From Danio rerio (lineage: Eukaryota; Chordata; Actinopteri; Cypriniformes; Danionidae): a stretch of 64,000 nucleotides of DNA. The stretch is taken from the NCBI RefSeq assembly GCF_049306965.1, contig NC_133188.1, forward strand, positions 9,473,501 through 9,537,500, written 5' to 3'. A model generated the notes under the pieces. That model was not told where the DNA came from, searched no databases, and was given only the letters and a program-made list of their open reading frames with translations. A program made the translations under genes and the position numbers. The stretch's first letter is position 1, and each line of letters starts with the position of its first letter. Shown piece after piece: positions 46,360-60,070 of the stretch.

Positions 46360-49114
46360 TCACTCTGTGGACTCTGGGGTCATGTGCAGCATGAGCAGGT
46401 CGGCCCCCCGGCGGACCACCACATTTAAGCTTTCGCTGGTCCTCACAGCATTATATATCTCCTCCGACGTGTTCACCTTTACCCCATTGATCTCAATAAT
46501 AACATCTCCTGGCTTCATTCCGGCTCTGCAAAACAGAAAACAGGAAATGACATCATCAATAGGATGCCTTAATCAACAGCTGATAACATCATGTTCAGAG
46601 AGCAGCACACCTGTTGGCTGGAGATCCTACAATCACACGGTGGATGAGAACTCCATGAGAAACATCAGGGAAGGACGGGTCTCGCATCCTTAGCTCTTCG
46701 ATTATACTGAGGAGGGGAAAAAGAGAATTTAAAGATGATAAAAGACTCACTTCAGTGCAAAGTTTACGGTTTAAGGATCGATTGATAAATAGATAAGATA
46801 GATAGATAGATTCATAGATAGATTGATTGATTAATTGATAGTTTGATAGACAGATCAGCAAAACAATCAATATTACATTCGCTTCAACCAAAAACACTTC
46901 AATGTCTGCGGTTTAATTACTCTTGCTAATAACATAGTAAAAACATCCGAAAAGCATTATTCCCATAATACATTTGTTTTTAAGTTGTTTTTTTTTGTCA
47001 CTGCAACACAGTAAGGCCTTTGTCCCGCTCTTACATTTCAGGTAAAACTAGACAAGGTCGACTGTGATTGGCCACTTCTCATATCATTTAAATCACTGCT
47101 TCGGAATCACGGTAGATTGTGTCACGGTAGTATTTTTGCATTAAATTGTCACAAAAATTCACAAACATTTTTTTTCGGGCGTGAAAAAAGCACTTTTCAA
47201 CAGAACAAGCCAATTTTCCAGGTATTCCAGCACTTGAATTTCTAAGAGCCAAATCTAGTGGTATATAACAAAAATCTGTAGATTCCATAATGTATGAATT
47301 TTGCTCTCCTGTAAAATTGTAATAAAAGTGTTTGGCACCTGGGGGTCAAAGTCAACATCATCACTCCAATGTAACGCCTTTTCGATCCCGATTCTCCAAA
47401 CCAAGACTCTGTAAAAAGACCCAATAACCATCTGTCAGTGAAAAAAAATGCTGTCACAGACAAAAGCAAGCAGCTGTGAGGTCATTCTTACTCTGTTTGT
47501 CTGCAGATCGGTCAAGGAAGAGACGGACTCTGTCTGAGGGAATAGCGAAGGAAATCCCTGCTGTCACTTTCATGGTATTAATGCCGATGACCTCACCATC
47601 CTGAAGAGTACAAACATGACACATCAGTTTATTACATAAGGCTAGAGTATGGGCAGTACAATACAATATTGATGAACATTTGAAAACAATTCACGTTCTT
47701 AATATGACAGTCATGAAGCTCTGTGTTGCTCTGAAGGTCCAGCAATCTGTAGTCAACTACTAAATGTGCACTAATAACTTTCTCCTTCACCTTATTGTAC
47801 AATAATAATAATGATATATAATAATATAAATATAATAATAATAATAATAATAGTGTCATGTAATTTTGGGGAGTTTCATTCTTAATTTGTCGACTTTAAC
47901 TGCAGTTTGGCACTTTCATTTTCATTCAAGAACATTTCATGCGTGCCCCCCATGACAAACGACATATTGGATCCGAGGAACTGCTAGAAGAGTGTAGTTT
48001 TAATGGCCTACTTTGCCATCTGAATAACAAGGAACACCGATTGCTTACTTACCAAATCCGTAGAGACAGGACAATCAACGCGAACTGGATTTGCGTCTTT
48101 TTTTATAAGAAGACGAGTGGCAAATCTGGATTTCACCATTTATAATACAAAAAGCTCTCGGGTAAAAATGTTTCTTACAAACATAATTTTGTTGCGTGTT
48201 AGAAGACCACTGTAGTCCACAAATGTGGGTCCTTTCTCATCACGGGGAAATGAAAACAAAACCTTTGTTGTGGCACGTTTATAAACAACACTGACAACCC
48301 ATGTCTCTGAACAATTCCTCTTCTTCCACATATTTTATTTACGGTTAGCAACACAACGTCGCGTCTCTCTGAATACTGTAACAGGTAGTTTTTGAAGCTA
48401 TCATGCATATTAATAAAGTTGCACCTCATTCACAATAGAGCACGCTGATTAGTTCGTCTTTCTCTTGAATTAATGATGAACGCTCAAAGACGTCACATTG
48501 TACCCGCTGTTACAGACAGCCAGTCTCCATGCTGGAATTTACACAAGGAGCTCATGGCCTTGACGTAGCTTCAAAATTTCTTTTCAAACCGGAAGAACGA
48601 ATTTGTTTGAAATAAAGCAAAAACAACCAATTTTCACTTTTATTGTTAAATATGTGTCCTAAGAGTGTTTTTAGCAGCGTGGAACATATATATGACTATT
48701 AACATCTCAAAAATATGTTTTAGTGTTTCGTGACCCTTTAAACCAAAAGGCAGAAGCAGTTTTTTGAGTAAATGTCAGCGACTCACCAGGTTTATGAGAG
48801 GCCCTCCTGAATTTCCAAACTGTAAAGCAGAATTGTGATTGAGTGATGGAATGCAATTCATTAAATGATGACATACATTTTTTTTGCATGCAACACCACC
48901 CATTTTCCAGTGCTCTTACATCTATGGTAGCGTCCGTCTGGATGTAGTCCATGTTGGAGTTGGAGAGACCCAGTTCTTTACTGCCTCTCTGAGCAGAGCT
49001 GACGATTCCAGATGTGATGGTGTTTTTAAGAGAAAAGGGGCTCCCCATGGCAACCACAAATTCACCTTGACGCACATCAGATGACTTGCCAAGACGCAAC
49101 GTTGGTAGAGGATT
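46360..49114 (-). pseudogene. HtrA2-like protease, copy 3, missing exon A
   Basis: Exons on the minus strand are B 48920-49114, C 48787-48819, D 47492-47600, E 47339-47408, F 46611-46706 and G 46360-46525. They join in frame and encode 222 residues, with the catalytic Ser (GNSGGP) and the complete PDZ domain. Exon A, with the catalytic His and Asp, is absent: about 0.9 kb upstream of exon B the sequence jumps, at about 50005, to the THAP-transposon region of the next unit. An in-frame ATG lies 21 nt upstream of exon B (MFSVLSQ before NPLPTL), so an unspliced 5' end could open a short product, which would be a catalytically dead PDZ protein. Introns are shorter than in U1 because several transposons are lacking. 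Confidence 0.8.
46791..46870. repeat. GATA/GATT-rich simple repeat
   Basis: Imperfect ATAGATAGATAG and GATTGATTGATT runs in protease intron F-E of U3. This replaces the repeats found there in U1 and U2. Also at 60502-60581 in U4. Confidence 0.75.
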
Positions 49115-50005
49115 CTGGGACAAGACAGAGAACACAATGACATTATGTCAGACTATATGGCCATGTACTAGAACTGTGGTAAAAGTAAACTGTAAAAAAT
49201 CAATTGCAAAAATGGCCTTCCAAACATAAAAGCCTCCTCTGTTACTGTTGGTTTACCTAAAATTGTTGACTATAATTATTCTTTAGTTGCTGTAATATTA
49301 CTGCATTTAAAAATCTGAGGATACAAAACCAAATGTCACTAAGGTTATCACAATTTCGAGTTTATTTCCATATTTGTATTCGGCGGTTCCTCCTGAAATA
49401 TTACAGTGTGTATGTAGCCTAAATACAGTATAAACAGATTAATGGGTTAACACTAGGGCTTGATATTAACACCCACCAACCGCAGGTAGACTTCGGCTGT
49501 GGCGGATTAGACAGCCACTCCCACTATCCACTTTGGCTGGTCGAAAATCAGTTATAAATTGTATTTTTTTTAAAGTAGGGTTCAACAATAAGGATGAACC
49601 TCTAGAAATGAGAAGCAGCCCGACTGACAAAAACAACTGTGTTCATGCAAGCAAAAGAAAGCAGATGAATACAGAATGTTATGTGATGCGCGCAATTTTT
49701 TAAAAGCGTGCACGCTCTTATTTCCTTGCGTGAAGCAACCTTGACTGGAAACACAATGCTGCGATCGGTTCTGTTTGAAATAGACTTGACAAAAAGTGAT
49801 ACACATCCACCATTTTCAAGAGCTCGAGATTAAAAAACAAAAAAAGAAGGTATTTTATGTATGCAGCAGCAGTTGCAGCTTTAGCTTTAAACAATCTTTG
49901 AACAGATAATTAATGGGCCTAATGTTAACTGTGTGCGTTTGATCATCCTTTTATTATTGCACACGGTATGTTTTTCACCTGTTTTCTTTTTTTTAATATG
50001 ATTAA
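49115..50005. other. Truncated protease intron A-B and duplication junction, U3
   Basis: Matches U1 from about 10320 to about 11190, including the left part of the hAT-like element, then stops. At about 49996-50006 (TTTAATATGATTAAAGCCCC) it changes to sequence matching U2 from about 36281. Only a few bases of A/T microhomology are visible at the join. Confidence 0.75.
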
Positions 50006-51011
50006 AGCCCCGCCCACAAACACAGTAGCAAAGAAAAAGAAAAAGGACACTGTAGCAGACGCCAGTTGAATCATGTCGCGAAGACGCTGTGCTCTGAAGT
50101 GTGAGGGGAAAGTTAGTGTTATTTTCTCTACTCAAAGATGAAACAGTGAAGAGTCAGTGGTTGAGGTTTATTTTGGCAAAAATACCTCAACATTACAGCC
50201 CAGGCTTGTGCTGTGTTCCTGTCATTTTTCTGATGAGTGCTTTAGATCAGAAAAGTCTGTTGACGTATGGGACTTTGTCAGAGCTCGACAGGAACTTTAC
50301 AGTACACAGTTTATGGATCAGTTTCTTCCTCCATTTCACAAGTGTAAGTATGTGCAATTAAAATGGTTGCCTCTTTGTTTTCTCTACAAATTATGTATTT
50401 AATTGTTTTTTGCTACTTATAACCGCTTGTAGTGCATCTGGTTAACTCTTTATATTCTCATATCACGTCTAATGCCATGATGAAAATGCGACGTGTGCCG
50501 CTTTGTTTATGGATTTAAATGCATTTACATATAAATGCACAATCCACTGGCACTTGTCGTTGCTATGGCCATCATCAGTTTCCGGGATAAATAACAAAAC
50601 GGGAGGGTGGCGGGAGATGGGTCTGAAATTACAGGAGACTCCCGAAAAAAAAACGTGAGTGTTGGCAGGTATACTCACACATACACTCTGCACTCTGACT
50701 ACTTCAATATTGTTGATAAGCCATGGTGGGCATTTCTCTCTGTCTCACGCTGAACGCTGTTGACCAATCACAACAGAGTACAATAGGACCAATCAGCGCA
50801 GATTAGCATCGCATTAGGGAGGGGTGTAGGAACAAATTAACTGTTAAATAATCATAAGCGTGTCGCTGGCATAATTTGATAAAAATAAATGCATATTTTA
50901 AGACAATGAAAGTGTACTTTGCCCTTGAATGCACATCAGCCTGTTGTTGGAGACCCCCCCCCCCCAAAACAAAACAAAATATGACCCTTTTTAATGTATA
51001 ATAGGGGCTCT
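50006..51011 (+). mobile_element. Right half of the THAP transposon, truncated (U3)
   Basis: Begins inside the element at the junction and runs to its right end (GGGGCTCT followed by TTAA at 51012-51015). The left end and the nested hAT element are missing. The broken THAP domain lies at 50073-50344. Confidence 0.65.
50073..50344 (+). pseudogene. Broken THAP zinc-finger domain, copy in U3
   Basis: Same broken domain as at 36347, nearly identical, 67 bp from the duplication junction. MSRRRCALKCEGKV opens the first frame; CSCHFSDECF closes it in another. Confidence 0.6.
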
Positions 51012-51015
51012 TTAA

Positions 51016-51803
51016 ATCCATTCAGACAAACTCCGGGTCTGACAGAAGAACTTTTAGCTTAGCTTAGCATAGATCCTTGAATCAGATTAGACCATTAGCA
51101 TCTCGCTCAAAAAATTCCTAAGAGTTTTTAAAGTAAGACTTGACTCTTGTGTAGTTAAAGTATGCACCAAGACTGATGGAAATGAATAGCTGCTATGTTC
51201 CAACTTGACATGGCTAGTAACTATACCTATACGCCTCTTGGGAGGTATACATGGGCATTCTGTTTGAATGGGTAAATCAAATTCTTCAAAACTGCTTGCC
51301 AAGATTACGATTACATTACATACTATGAATAACCAATAAAATTAAACAGTAACTGTCCTTTTTGTTTAATTTATAAATGTCTATATCACACAATATCTGC
51401 AAAAACTCACATCTAGTCCAAGCCCCTCCCCTGGAGAATTGTCATTCTATACTGATCGCTGATTGGCTAATGTACTAAAAGGTGGGGCTTCATTTGCCAT
51501 AATGACTGCTTCACTTTTCCCATTCAAAAGTATATGAGTGACACGTCATGTGTATTCTATAATCTTTGCTATACTCTCATTCTGGAGTAATAATCAAAGA
51601 TTTTGGACTATTTGTTAGACCCAGAGATCAGCTGAACGGATTAAAATGACCAAACTCAACAGTTTAACTCTGAGTAACTTGAAAAATGAGCCTATTTGCC
51701 AGAAAGTCTTACTTTAAATACGTCATAATTAATATAAAACAAAAAAAAAGTATATTGTTTGCTTTTATAACTTAAATTACAGTCAATGTAACTGCATAGA
51801 GAA

Positions 51804-51834
<31 letters not shown>

Positions 51835-52877
51835 TTTTTATAATCAGTGAGGGACCACTGACTTCTCAAAATATCACAAGAACGCAAGCATGTTTGGAGT
51901 AAATGACGACAGAATTTTCACTTCTGGCCTTTTAATGATTCCTCTCTCTACAGCATATCTCCAAATTAATCAAAAATCAACCCTGAAACCTGTTTCCAAA
52001 AATCATCAGAAAATTCACAAGTACAAAAAGAACATTTTTGTGATTTTTTTATTATTATTATTATTTATTATTAAATATATTGCAGGGATAGTAGTACCTG
52101 TGTAATATTTTGAAATGAATTTCTTCTACCTGATTTGAGCGTAAAAATGTATTGTTGACCAAACATCATCTATAAATGGGAAAGAAAAATATTGTTTCCA
52201 TTTCAAAATGGCTTTCGGGAAACATGTTCCACCAATGCGTAAAGCACTTTGAGTGTGCAGGAAACGTGCTATATAAATGTAAGGAATTATTATTATTAAT
52301 TATTATTTATTCATTTCTATGTGAAACACTTTCATGAGCCCATTTAGCCAATAAGACAAAAACATAGTTTTACTAAAGTAAGCTTACATTTATCCACACA
52401 AAATAAACCTGACTGTATTATTTGTAGTAAAGCCGTGGTTAATTGTGTTAAATATGCCATTTCAGCCTGCAGAATGGCATTTCAAACTGTGGCCTAACAA
52501 AAATATAGAAAAGAAATATCGAGTTTCTGTAATATAAAACTAAATAATTCCTCTCACTGTATAGTTCCTAAAGTTAACTAGACAGAAACAAATGTATGTT
52601 AATATTAACAGAATCACTCAAATAGCAATTAATCTGACTGATGTTAACGTTAAAGGTTTGATCGAGCTTTTAAGTAAAACAATAGATTAAAGTTACAGTA
52701 CCGTTAATATAACATTAATATTTACGTTACATTAAGTTGCATCAATGTTAGCATTAGCATCAAATGCTAATTAGCGCTACTAGCCTGAGACATACAGTAA
52801 TAAACGTTACATCTAATTACACTGACTTAAATATTCATTTGTTTAATTTGTAATTGTTTATTTTATTTAGGTTATTG
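51016..52877. other. Distal intergenic part of U3
   Basis: Nearly identical to 37291-39152. No gene recognised. Confidence 0.5.
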
Positions 52878-52915
52878 TTTCTTTTTAATTCGCATTTTTC
52901 ACTTAGTGAAGGCGG

Positions 52916-55248
52916 GTGTTCCGGAGAATTCAGTTCCCCCTGTTCCCCCCTTCACAGCGCATGCGCTGATTCTCAGTAATGACGTCATGCTTTCGCTTCG
53001 CTAGTGAATCAATTCGTGTTGGTTTTGAAAATAAAAATAAATAAAAATCGTGTTGGTTTTGCTGTATTAACAAGCCTAATGTTGGTTGCATTAAACATTT
53101 TTTGTTATATTTAGTAATTGTAATTTTTGCATGCACTCATTAATTGTTTTGTTGTTAATGTGTGCGTGATGTGCGTGTTTTTCTTTCAAACAAGCATTGT
53201 CTTTCAAATAAGCCTTGTCGAGAAAAATAGCACTGCAAAATTAGTGTCTCTTGTTTTAGGTAAGTCACAATGATGCTTGTAATGTTTAAAAATTGCATAG
53301 ACTGTTAATGCAAATATTTGTCACTTATCTGCATATGAAAACACAAGAGAACAGATTTTCTGTAAGCAAGGGAGTTTCCTGGATTAAAAAACAAAACAAC
53401 AATACAATGACGTCTTTTTAATCTAATAATTGTCTCCAACAGTTTTCATCTGCAGAAAGGGCTTTTAAACAACAATTATGGATACAGCACAGAAAACAGA
53501 TAAAAGATAGGCTCAAAATTTTTTTTTTTTTTTTTTTAACTTTTTTACTATCTATAAAGGGGTGTTACCATTGAAAAGGCATGGGAATTTTTTACATTGC
53601 CCAAAGAAGTGTTAACTCCTATATATTACCTTTTGTGGGTTTGAAAGGCACTACAATGATGCTGGTGACATTTTTTTAATGGTATAATTATGTCTAAACT
53701 CTTATATGTTCAGATAAGTGTATTTACAGTGATTTATGTTGTTTTTGTGGACTACACAATGACCATATGCATTCACCTGCTTGGGTAAATGGGTACTTTT
53801 TTATTTTTAACAATTTTTGTACCTTTAGTTCTTGTTAAATTGACAAAAGCTGTTAAACATTATTTTAATGATGAGGCAATTGTGGGTAATTACCCTGCAT
53901 GATCTTTCAGATTGCCTGTGATTGATCACCAGTCATGTGTTGGCAGAATAGGGCTGTGCGATATTGAAAAAACAAAATAAAACTAATATTGCAATATTTC
54001 GTTGGTCTGCCTTATATATTGTGATATAAATACAATTTCACCAGATTGGTTAAATAGCTCTGTTAGAAAATAATTCATTATTTTACATTGATTGGCATGA
54101 TTTTGTAGGGGACTGGTTGAATCATGCATAAAACAATTTACAAGCATATAAAAACAGGGCAAAGACAAAACTGCTGAGATAAACAGTGTGTTTTTTTTTT
54201 TGTTTTTTTTTTTGAGCATTCAGTACAGAAATTGAATAATCAAATGTAAAATAACACTAGTCTTCTTTATATAAAAAAATAAGTACAATTAATATTTGTT
54301 TAAGATATAAAAGTTATAATTTCTTGTGCCTGAATGTATTAAACTTTTTGAAATCACATGCAAATAATACTTTTTTTATTTAATTTTGGTTAAAATCTGC
54401 AGCTACTCCACAAATCACATGTACTCTGAACTCCTGTGCTGTTCAACATTGCAGATGTGACTACTGCAGATGGGCACATTGCAATATTAATGCTGATAAG
54501 ATATATTGTACAGCCTATAATGAAGAATATCATTGCTTAGCTTGCTTTAAACACTTGAAAATGTGCACAAATTTTTGGTTGGTTCGTTTTAAAAGATTTT
54601 AGCTTTTTTTGCTAGTTTATATATATAATAAATATATAAATATTCAAATAGTAAACTCATTTAATGTATCATCCTTTTAATTTACGCCTACTTATGTTTT
54701 TTTTTAGTATAACAAAATTGTTAGATTTAAATCTGATGTTAAAAAGATATTGTATATTGTGTTTTCCAATCCTCAGAAGCTTCACAATTCACACAGTAAC
54801 ACAATTTCCTCTGCTTCGGGAAAATCCGTACTCCTGTGTTTTTAATGTAAAGTCACTTTCTGAAGATACATGAGAAGCTACGTAAATATGTCTTTCAAAA
54901 CAACACAAGTATCACTGTGATTTATCTGAAATAAAACACACTATAATTTGTGCAGTGTAGTATGGTTTATTTTTTTCGACAAGGCAAACTGTTTGAAAGA
55001 AACAAGCGAACGCGTGCTAAAAACAGGAACAATACCATAGACACGTGTGTCTATGCAAATAATTACAAAATGTTATAAACTCTGTGATGAAATAAACACT
55101 GGGCTTACGAAAATACAGCAAAACAACCATGAACTGTTTCAGTTCGCGAAGTGAATTCATGACGTCATGATTTGTGTACATGGAATCAGCTGTAAGTTGC
55201 GCATGCGCTGTGAATGGGGGAACAGGGGAACTGAATTCTCCGGAACAC
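52916..55248. mobile_element. 2.3-kb long-TIR DNA element upstream of kinase copy 4
   Basis: Duplicate of the element at 39191-41525, carried along by the 13.7-kb duplication and not a second insertion, because the flanks and position are the same. Confidence 0.8.
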
Positions 55249-55856
55249 GGGCACTGTTGACTAACGTTAGTAACTCTAAATTAGTTGACTGCAATGCTGT
55301 GACGGTGTTAGCATGTAGCATGTTCACACATAAAATAAGTACAGTTCGCAATTAAAACCATTTCATACCTTTTGTTGTAACTTAATAAAATCTACTGCAA
55401 TTAATGTCAATAAAGATGTTTAATCCACAAGAATTTGATCCTACCTGTTAGCGTTCACATAGGTTCGGTCCTTATTTAGGCTAGAGTGGGTTATTTTTGT
55501 GAATGAATCTGTGGATTTAAATAAATTGTGAGAGTCGATTCATCCTTGACCTATTCATAAATACAACAGTTGCTTTGTTGCTGAATAAATGTCTTATTCA
55601 CTTAAGACAGTGTCCTACCACCACCTACTGGCGGTTTCAGGTAATACATGGATAACTTCATTTTGTTGCATATTTTTCTTTTTAATTTATTATTTGAAGC
55701 ATTATTCATTTAAAAAAGAATTCACAACAATAACGAATTTATATAACCATAATATATAAAATATAATATAACTGATAATAATAATACTGTTAAAATGATA
55801 AATAATTGATAACGAAAATATAAAATAACTGAAATGAGCTACTCAAAATAAATGAA

Positions 55857-55858
<2 letters not shown>

Positions 55859-55922
<64 letters not shown>
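55859..55922. repeat. (CA)n microsatellite upstream of kinase copy 4
   Basis: Same tract as at 42135 but about 12-14 bp shorter, one of the few differences between U3 and U4. Confidence 0.9.
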
Positions 55923-55924
<2 letters not shown>

Positions 55925-56245
55925 GCACGTATAAATATATATAAACATGATAAAAATTGTAACAAAAAGCAAAACGCAGAAAAGTTGTGCATGACAGGAA
56001 AAATACCTACATAGGCCTAAGTGCAAAATTAATTTAATGAATAATTGGAAAAAATGTGTATAAGCAGGTGGCTGTGTGAGCACATTAAGGCGAATGAGTC
56101 AGTCAGTCTAGCGCGGGCCTGCATTAGAAGTTTGTTGTGTTTTAAAAAGTCTCTACGTCATACCAAATGGAACTGTGGAACTCTGACATCATCAGTGACA
56201 GTAAAAAGCTTTTGACGTAGCAGAAACTCTCATTAGCTTCTTTGG

Positions 56246-59200
56246 ATGTCTAGTAGTTCAGTACTTTCTGCGATTCAACAGTACAGTGATAAAATGGCAT
56301 TTTCAAAACTGATTAACCGTCTGAAGAAAGCGTTTGGTGTTAAGTGTGCGAACGAACAACCGTGTGAGCCACTGGAACCCACCGGCAGCACGACAGAGAA
56401 TCACCGTCATCTGATGACCGATGACCCGGCCGTCGCTGCAGGAAAACAGGCAGGGAGACAGAAAAAGAGGAAACTCAAATTGTCTCCCATCTTCTTCGCC
56501 TGTTTTTCCAGAAGAATAGCTACTGTTGTTGGTAAAATAGATTTATGAGCACTTTTAATTACTAAAGCATACTGTTAAACACACCAAACACATCACATAA
56601 GTGTTTAAAGATCAGAAATGAACATTAACTGGAAGACATTTTAGAAAGAGTTTCTTAAAGCCACAGTTCACATAAACAAGACAATTCTGTCATAATTTAC
56701 TCCTTAAACCTGTTTGAGGTGCTTTCAGCCATTGACTTCCACAGTATTTTGTGTTCCTACAATTAAGGTTAATGGCTGCTGATTTCAGGAATTTTCTTCA
56801 GAATTTGTAGTTTTGTGTAAAAAACAGAAAAAATAAGAATTATTTGTATTAGGATTTTTTATTTCAGTGAGCTTTGCCTTTAGATATATAGTTTACTTGT
56901 TTGCTAATTCAATGCAGAAAACCCATGAAGATCATCAATAAAAACACATTGAGTAATGTTTCTGCAAATGAACTGTTCAAATATCTTGTCAAAAAGAGTT
57001 GTAGAGTCATATTAATGATGTTCCTTCCTCTCATTAGATCAGCTATGTGTGCAGGAGATCCACGAACTTCACGCAGAGCCCATCAGTAGCTCTAAATTCT
57101 TCTGCACTGCTGTGAGCAACCTGGAGCTGGAAGTTCTCCAACCTCCAGCTCTTGATGCTCCAGCAGACGAAGATTTGGACTCTAAACCGGAAGTGAAAAG
57201 CTTTGACTCTGCAGTGGTCATTGACAACGACTCTGCAGAGCTTCACTTCCCAGAAGACAACGAATCCTCCCTCAGTGAGGACAGCCTGGAGCAAGAGCTT
57301 GATAGTCCTCCAAGTTCACCATCTGATGAGGACAATGAATCTCCAGTGAGCCAGCAGCTCATAACAGATGACATCTGTGACTCTGCCCTGGATGAAAACT
57401 CGAACCCTTTACCGGATCAGGTCTCACAAGAGGACTCTGCTGTGAAGTCTACAGCAGATGATGGGACCTGCTTGGACAATAGTAAGTTTATTGCTGGAGT
57501 TCAGAACATTTGTTTAGGCTCATCAAACTTTGTAAAATTATACAGTTGTAGTCAAAATTATTCACCCTCCTGTGATTTTTTATTAATATTTTTTAAATAT
57601 TTCAAAAATGATGCAGAGCAATAAAGTTTAAGTATTCAGAACTTTAAGCTGAACACTGGTATCTTGAAAATATCCAGTAAATATGATGTACTGTCATCAC
57701 GACAAAGATAAAAGACATCAGTTATTAGAAATGAGTTATTAAAACTATCATGTTCTGAAATCTGACAATAATTCTGACTTCAACTGTTTGTGTTTTTATT
57801 TGGTTTATAATTTAATGACATTTTCTTCATTTTTAACAGATGACATCAGCTGCCGCTACAAACTCGGAAAGCAGCTTGGTGAAGGAGGTTTCGGCTCCGT
57901 GTATGAGGGGATTCGCATACAGGATGGTCTGCAGGTATTCATTTTTGTAGACTCAAATCCTCTGATGAAGTTCCCTGTTTAAAGAACATCATCAGAGCTT
58001 TCATTGTTTGGACATTTCTGCTGACGAATGAATCCTCTGTTCAGGATTTATGACTGAATGAAATGATCTCCGTGCACATGTTAATTGTTCGCTTGTTCCT
58101 TTAAACAGGTGGCAGTTAAATTTGTCCAGAAGACCCCAAATATGCAAGATGTCAGCTCTGTGAGTAGACTACACTTTCTGTTCGCTGTGTTCAGTTTATA
58201 AAGTCTTATATTTATTATAGACCACAGGCTGTGGTCAGAAACCCTTGTTTGAAAACCAACATTATTATTTTGTTTTCAGTCATGTGACCAGCCACTTCCT
58301 CTAGAGATCACCTTGGCAAACATGGCCAGCGGTGGCTCCAGGTGTCCGAATATTATTAAGCTCCTGGACTGGCAGGTCTTTGAAAACCATTATGTCATGG
58401 TGATGGAGCGGCCTAGTCCAAGCATGGACCTGGAGGCATTCCTTGAAGTCAGCGGAGGAGTCCTCAGTGAGAAAACAGCACATACCATCATGAGGCAAGC
58501 TGTTTATGCGGCCAACGTGTGCTGTTACCGCGGGGTGTTCCACCGGGACATTAAGCTTCAAAACCTGCTGGTGAACCCCGACACACTGGAAGTCAAGCTG
58601 ATCGACTTCGGGTGTGGAGACTTCATGATGGAATCAGCCTACAGTCTCTTCTCTGGTAGGTGTTTTGAATAGTGTGGTCAAAAGTATCGACTTCGGTACC
58701 AATCGATTCTGACATTTAACAAGTCAATTTGAGCGCTGTTAAACACCACTGATTGGCCATTGGTGTTCACATGCTCAGCAAATATGACTGTGATGAGTGT
58801 CGGTATCGATTGGTAGTTGATACTTTTGACAACACTAGTTATGAATGTGCATAAGCATTATTTATAAACGTATTGAAAGCTGGTTAATTAGCACAGCTGA
58901 AGCCCATCTGGTATATATATTCAACATGATGCTAAACTAAACGTCTCTCCTCCAGGCACAGAAGCGTACATCCCGCCAGAGTTTTATGAAAAAGGATGCT
59001 ACCGGGCCAAACCAGCGACGGTCTATTCTCTTGGGGTTCTTCTGTTCACAATGCTCCATGGAGAATTCCCATCAGCGTATGACCTGTACTACCTTCAACA
59101 TGACTGGTCCAAATTTAACCTCTCTCAAGGTGAGATGTTCATCAAAGAACAATTAAGTGAAACAGCTTAATAATAATAATAACAATAACCTCACCTCTCC

Positions 59201-59316
59201 ATTTCTTCTTCACAGAATGCTGTGATATGATGAGGGCTTGTCTGCATGAGAATCCAGAGTGCAGAATTCCTCTAGAAGAGATGCCTTACCACGACTGGTC
59301 CATGCTGGAGTTCTGA
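56246..59316 (+). CDS. Pim-like serine/threonine kinase, copy 4 (7 coding exons)
   Basis: Coding exons are 56246-56531, 57038-57481, 57840-57934, 58109-58159, 58280-58655, 58956-59129 and 59216-59316. The predicted 508-residue protein appears identical to copy 3. All kinase motifs and splice sites are intact. The upstream flank differs from copy 3 by a substitution (A at 56194 against G at 42483) and a shorter CA repeat, so the copy is not a perfect sequence echo. Same neighbours as copy 3: long-TIR transposon upstream and convergent defective protease downstream. Confidence 0.9.
57543..57786. mobile_element. MITE in kinase intron 2, copy 4
   Basis: Same element and position as in the other copies. 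Confidence 0.65.
58670..58837. mobile_element. hAT-type MITE in kinase intron 5, copy 4
   Basis: Same element and position as in the other copies. Confidence 0.7.
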
Positions 59317-60070
59317 GTCACATTAGCAGAATGTTTTGTATATTTGATTTTTGTACATGTCTGTAATAAAGATATATTTTATTGAACTCACTTGTGTTGT
59401 GGCTTATATTGTGATCTAGCCCCAGTGTTGTCAGATTGTGTGGATTTAAACTGGTTTTGTATGGGGTGACAAAAATTTGGCATGAGGTTTGAACAGCATC
59501 CAGTCCTTTCCAACACACACTGCAGTTGACACTGGCGTCATTACGGCGCACTTTTAGAAATACACTTTTTCAGAATGCTGTACAGCGCTGACCCAAAACC
59601 TAAACATATCAGTCCCTGCGACATAAGCAAATCATCCATAAATATTCCAATGGTTTATTGTGAAATCAGAGCTGTTCAGAAAAATGTATTAAAATACAAA
59701 CGTCGTAACATGAGAATGTGAGACTCAATACAAAACATCAGCATTTTCACAATAAGAGCACCCAGTTTTATTAAGGTCGTTGAGTGTTTGTTGCCATCAT
59801 GACAATCCTAAACAAAATATTCAGTGATATTCCTTCAAATCAATACTGATAGTGTAGTTTGCGCAGACACACTGAGGTTTATCCAGTGTACAGAAGTCTG
59901 AATCATCCACATTATTTCATACGCTTCCAGAAACACGTTTACTACACGAATGTCCAGCGTTTGCTAAAACTGTTCAACTCTTTAGATGATTCCTTTCTTA
60001 CAACAGCTCCAACTATGACAGCTTCTCATTACTCACCATTTCTTAATCTTACTAAATACTTGGCTTGATG
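59317..60070. other. Convergent 3' intergenic region, unit U4
   Basis: Plus-strand AATAAA at 59365-59370 and minus-strand AATAAA at 59767-59772. No gene seen. Confidence 0.65.
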
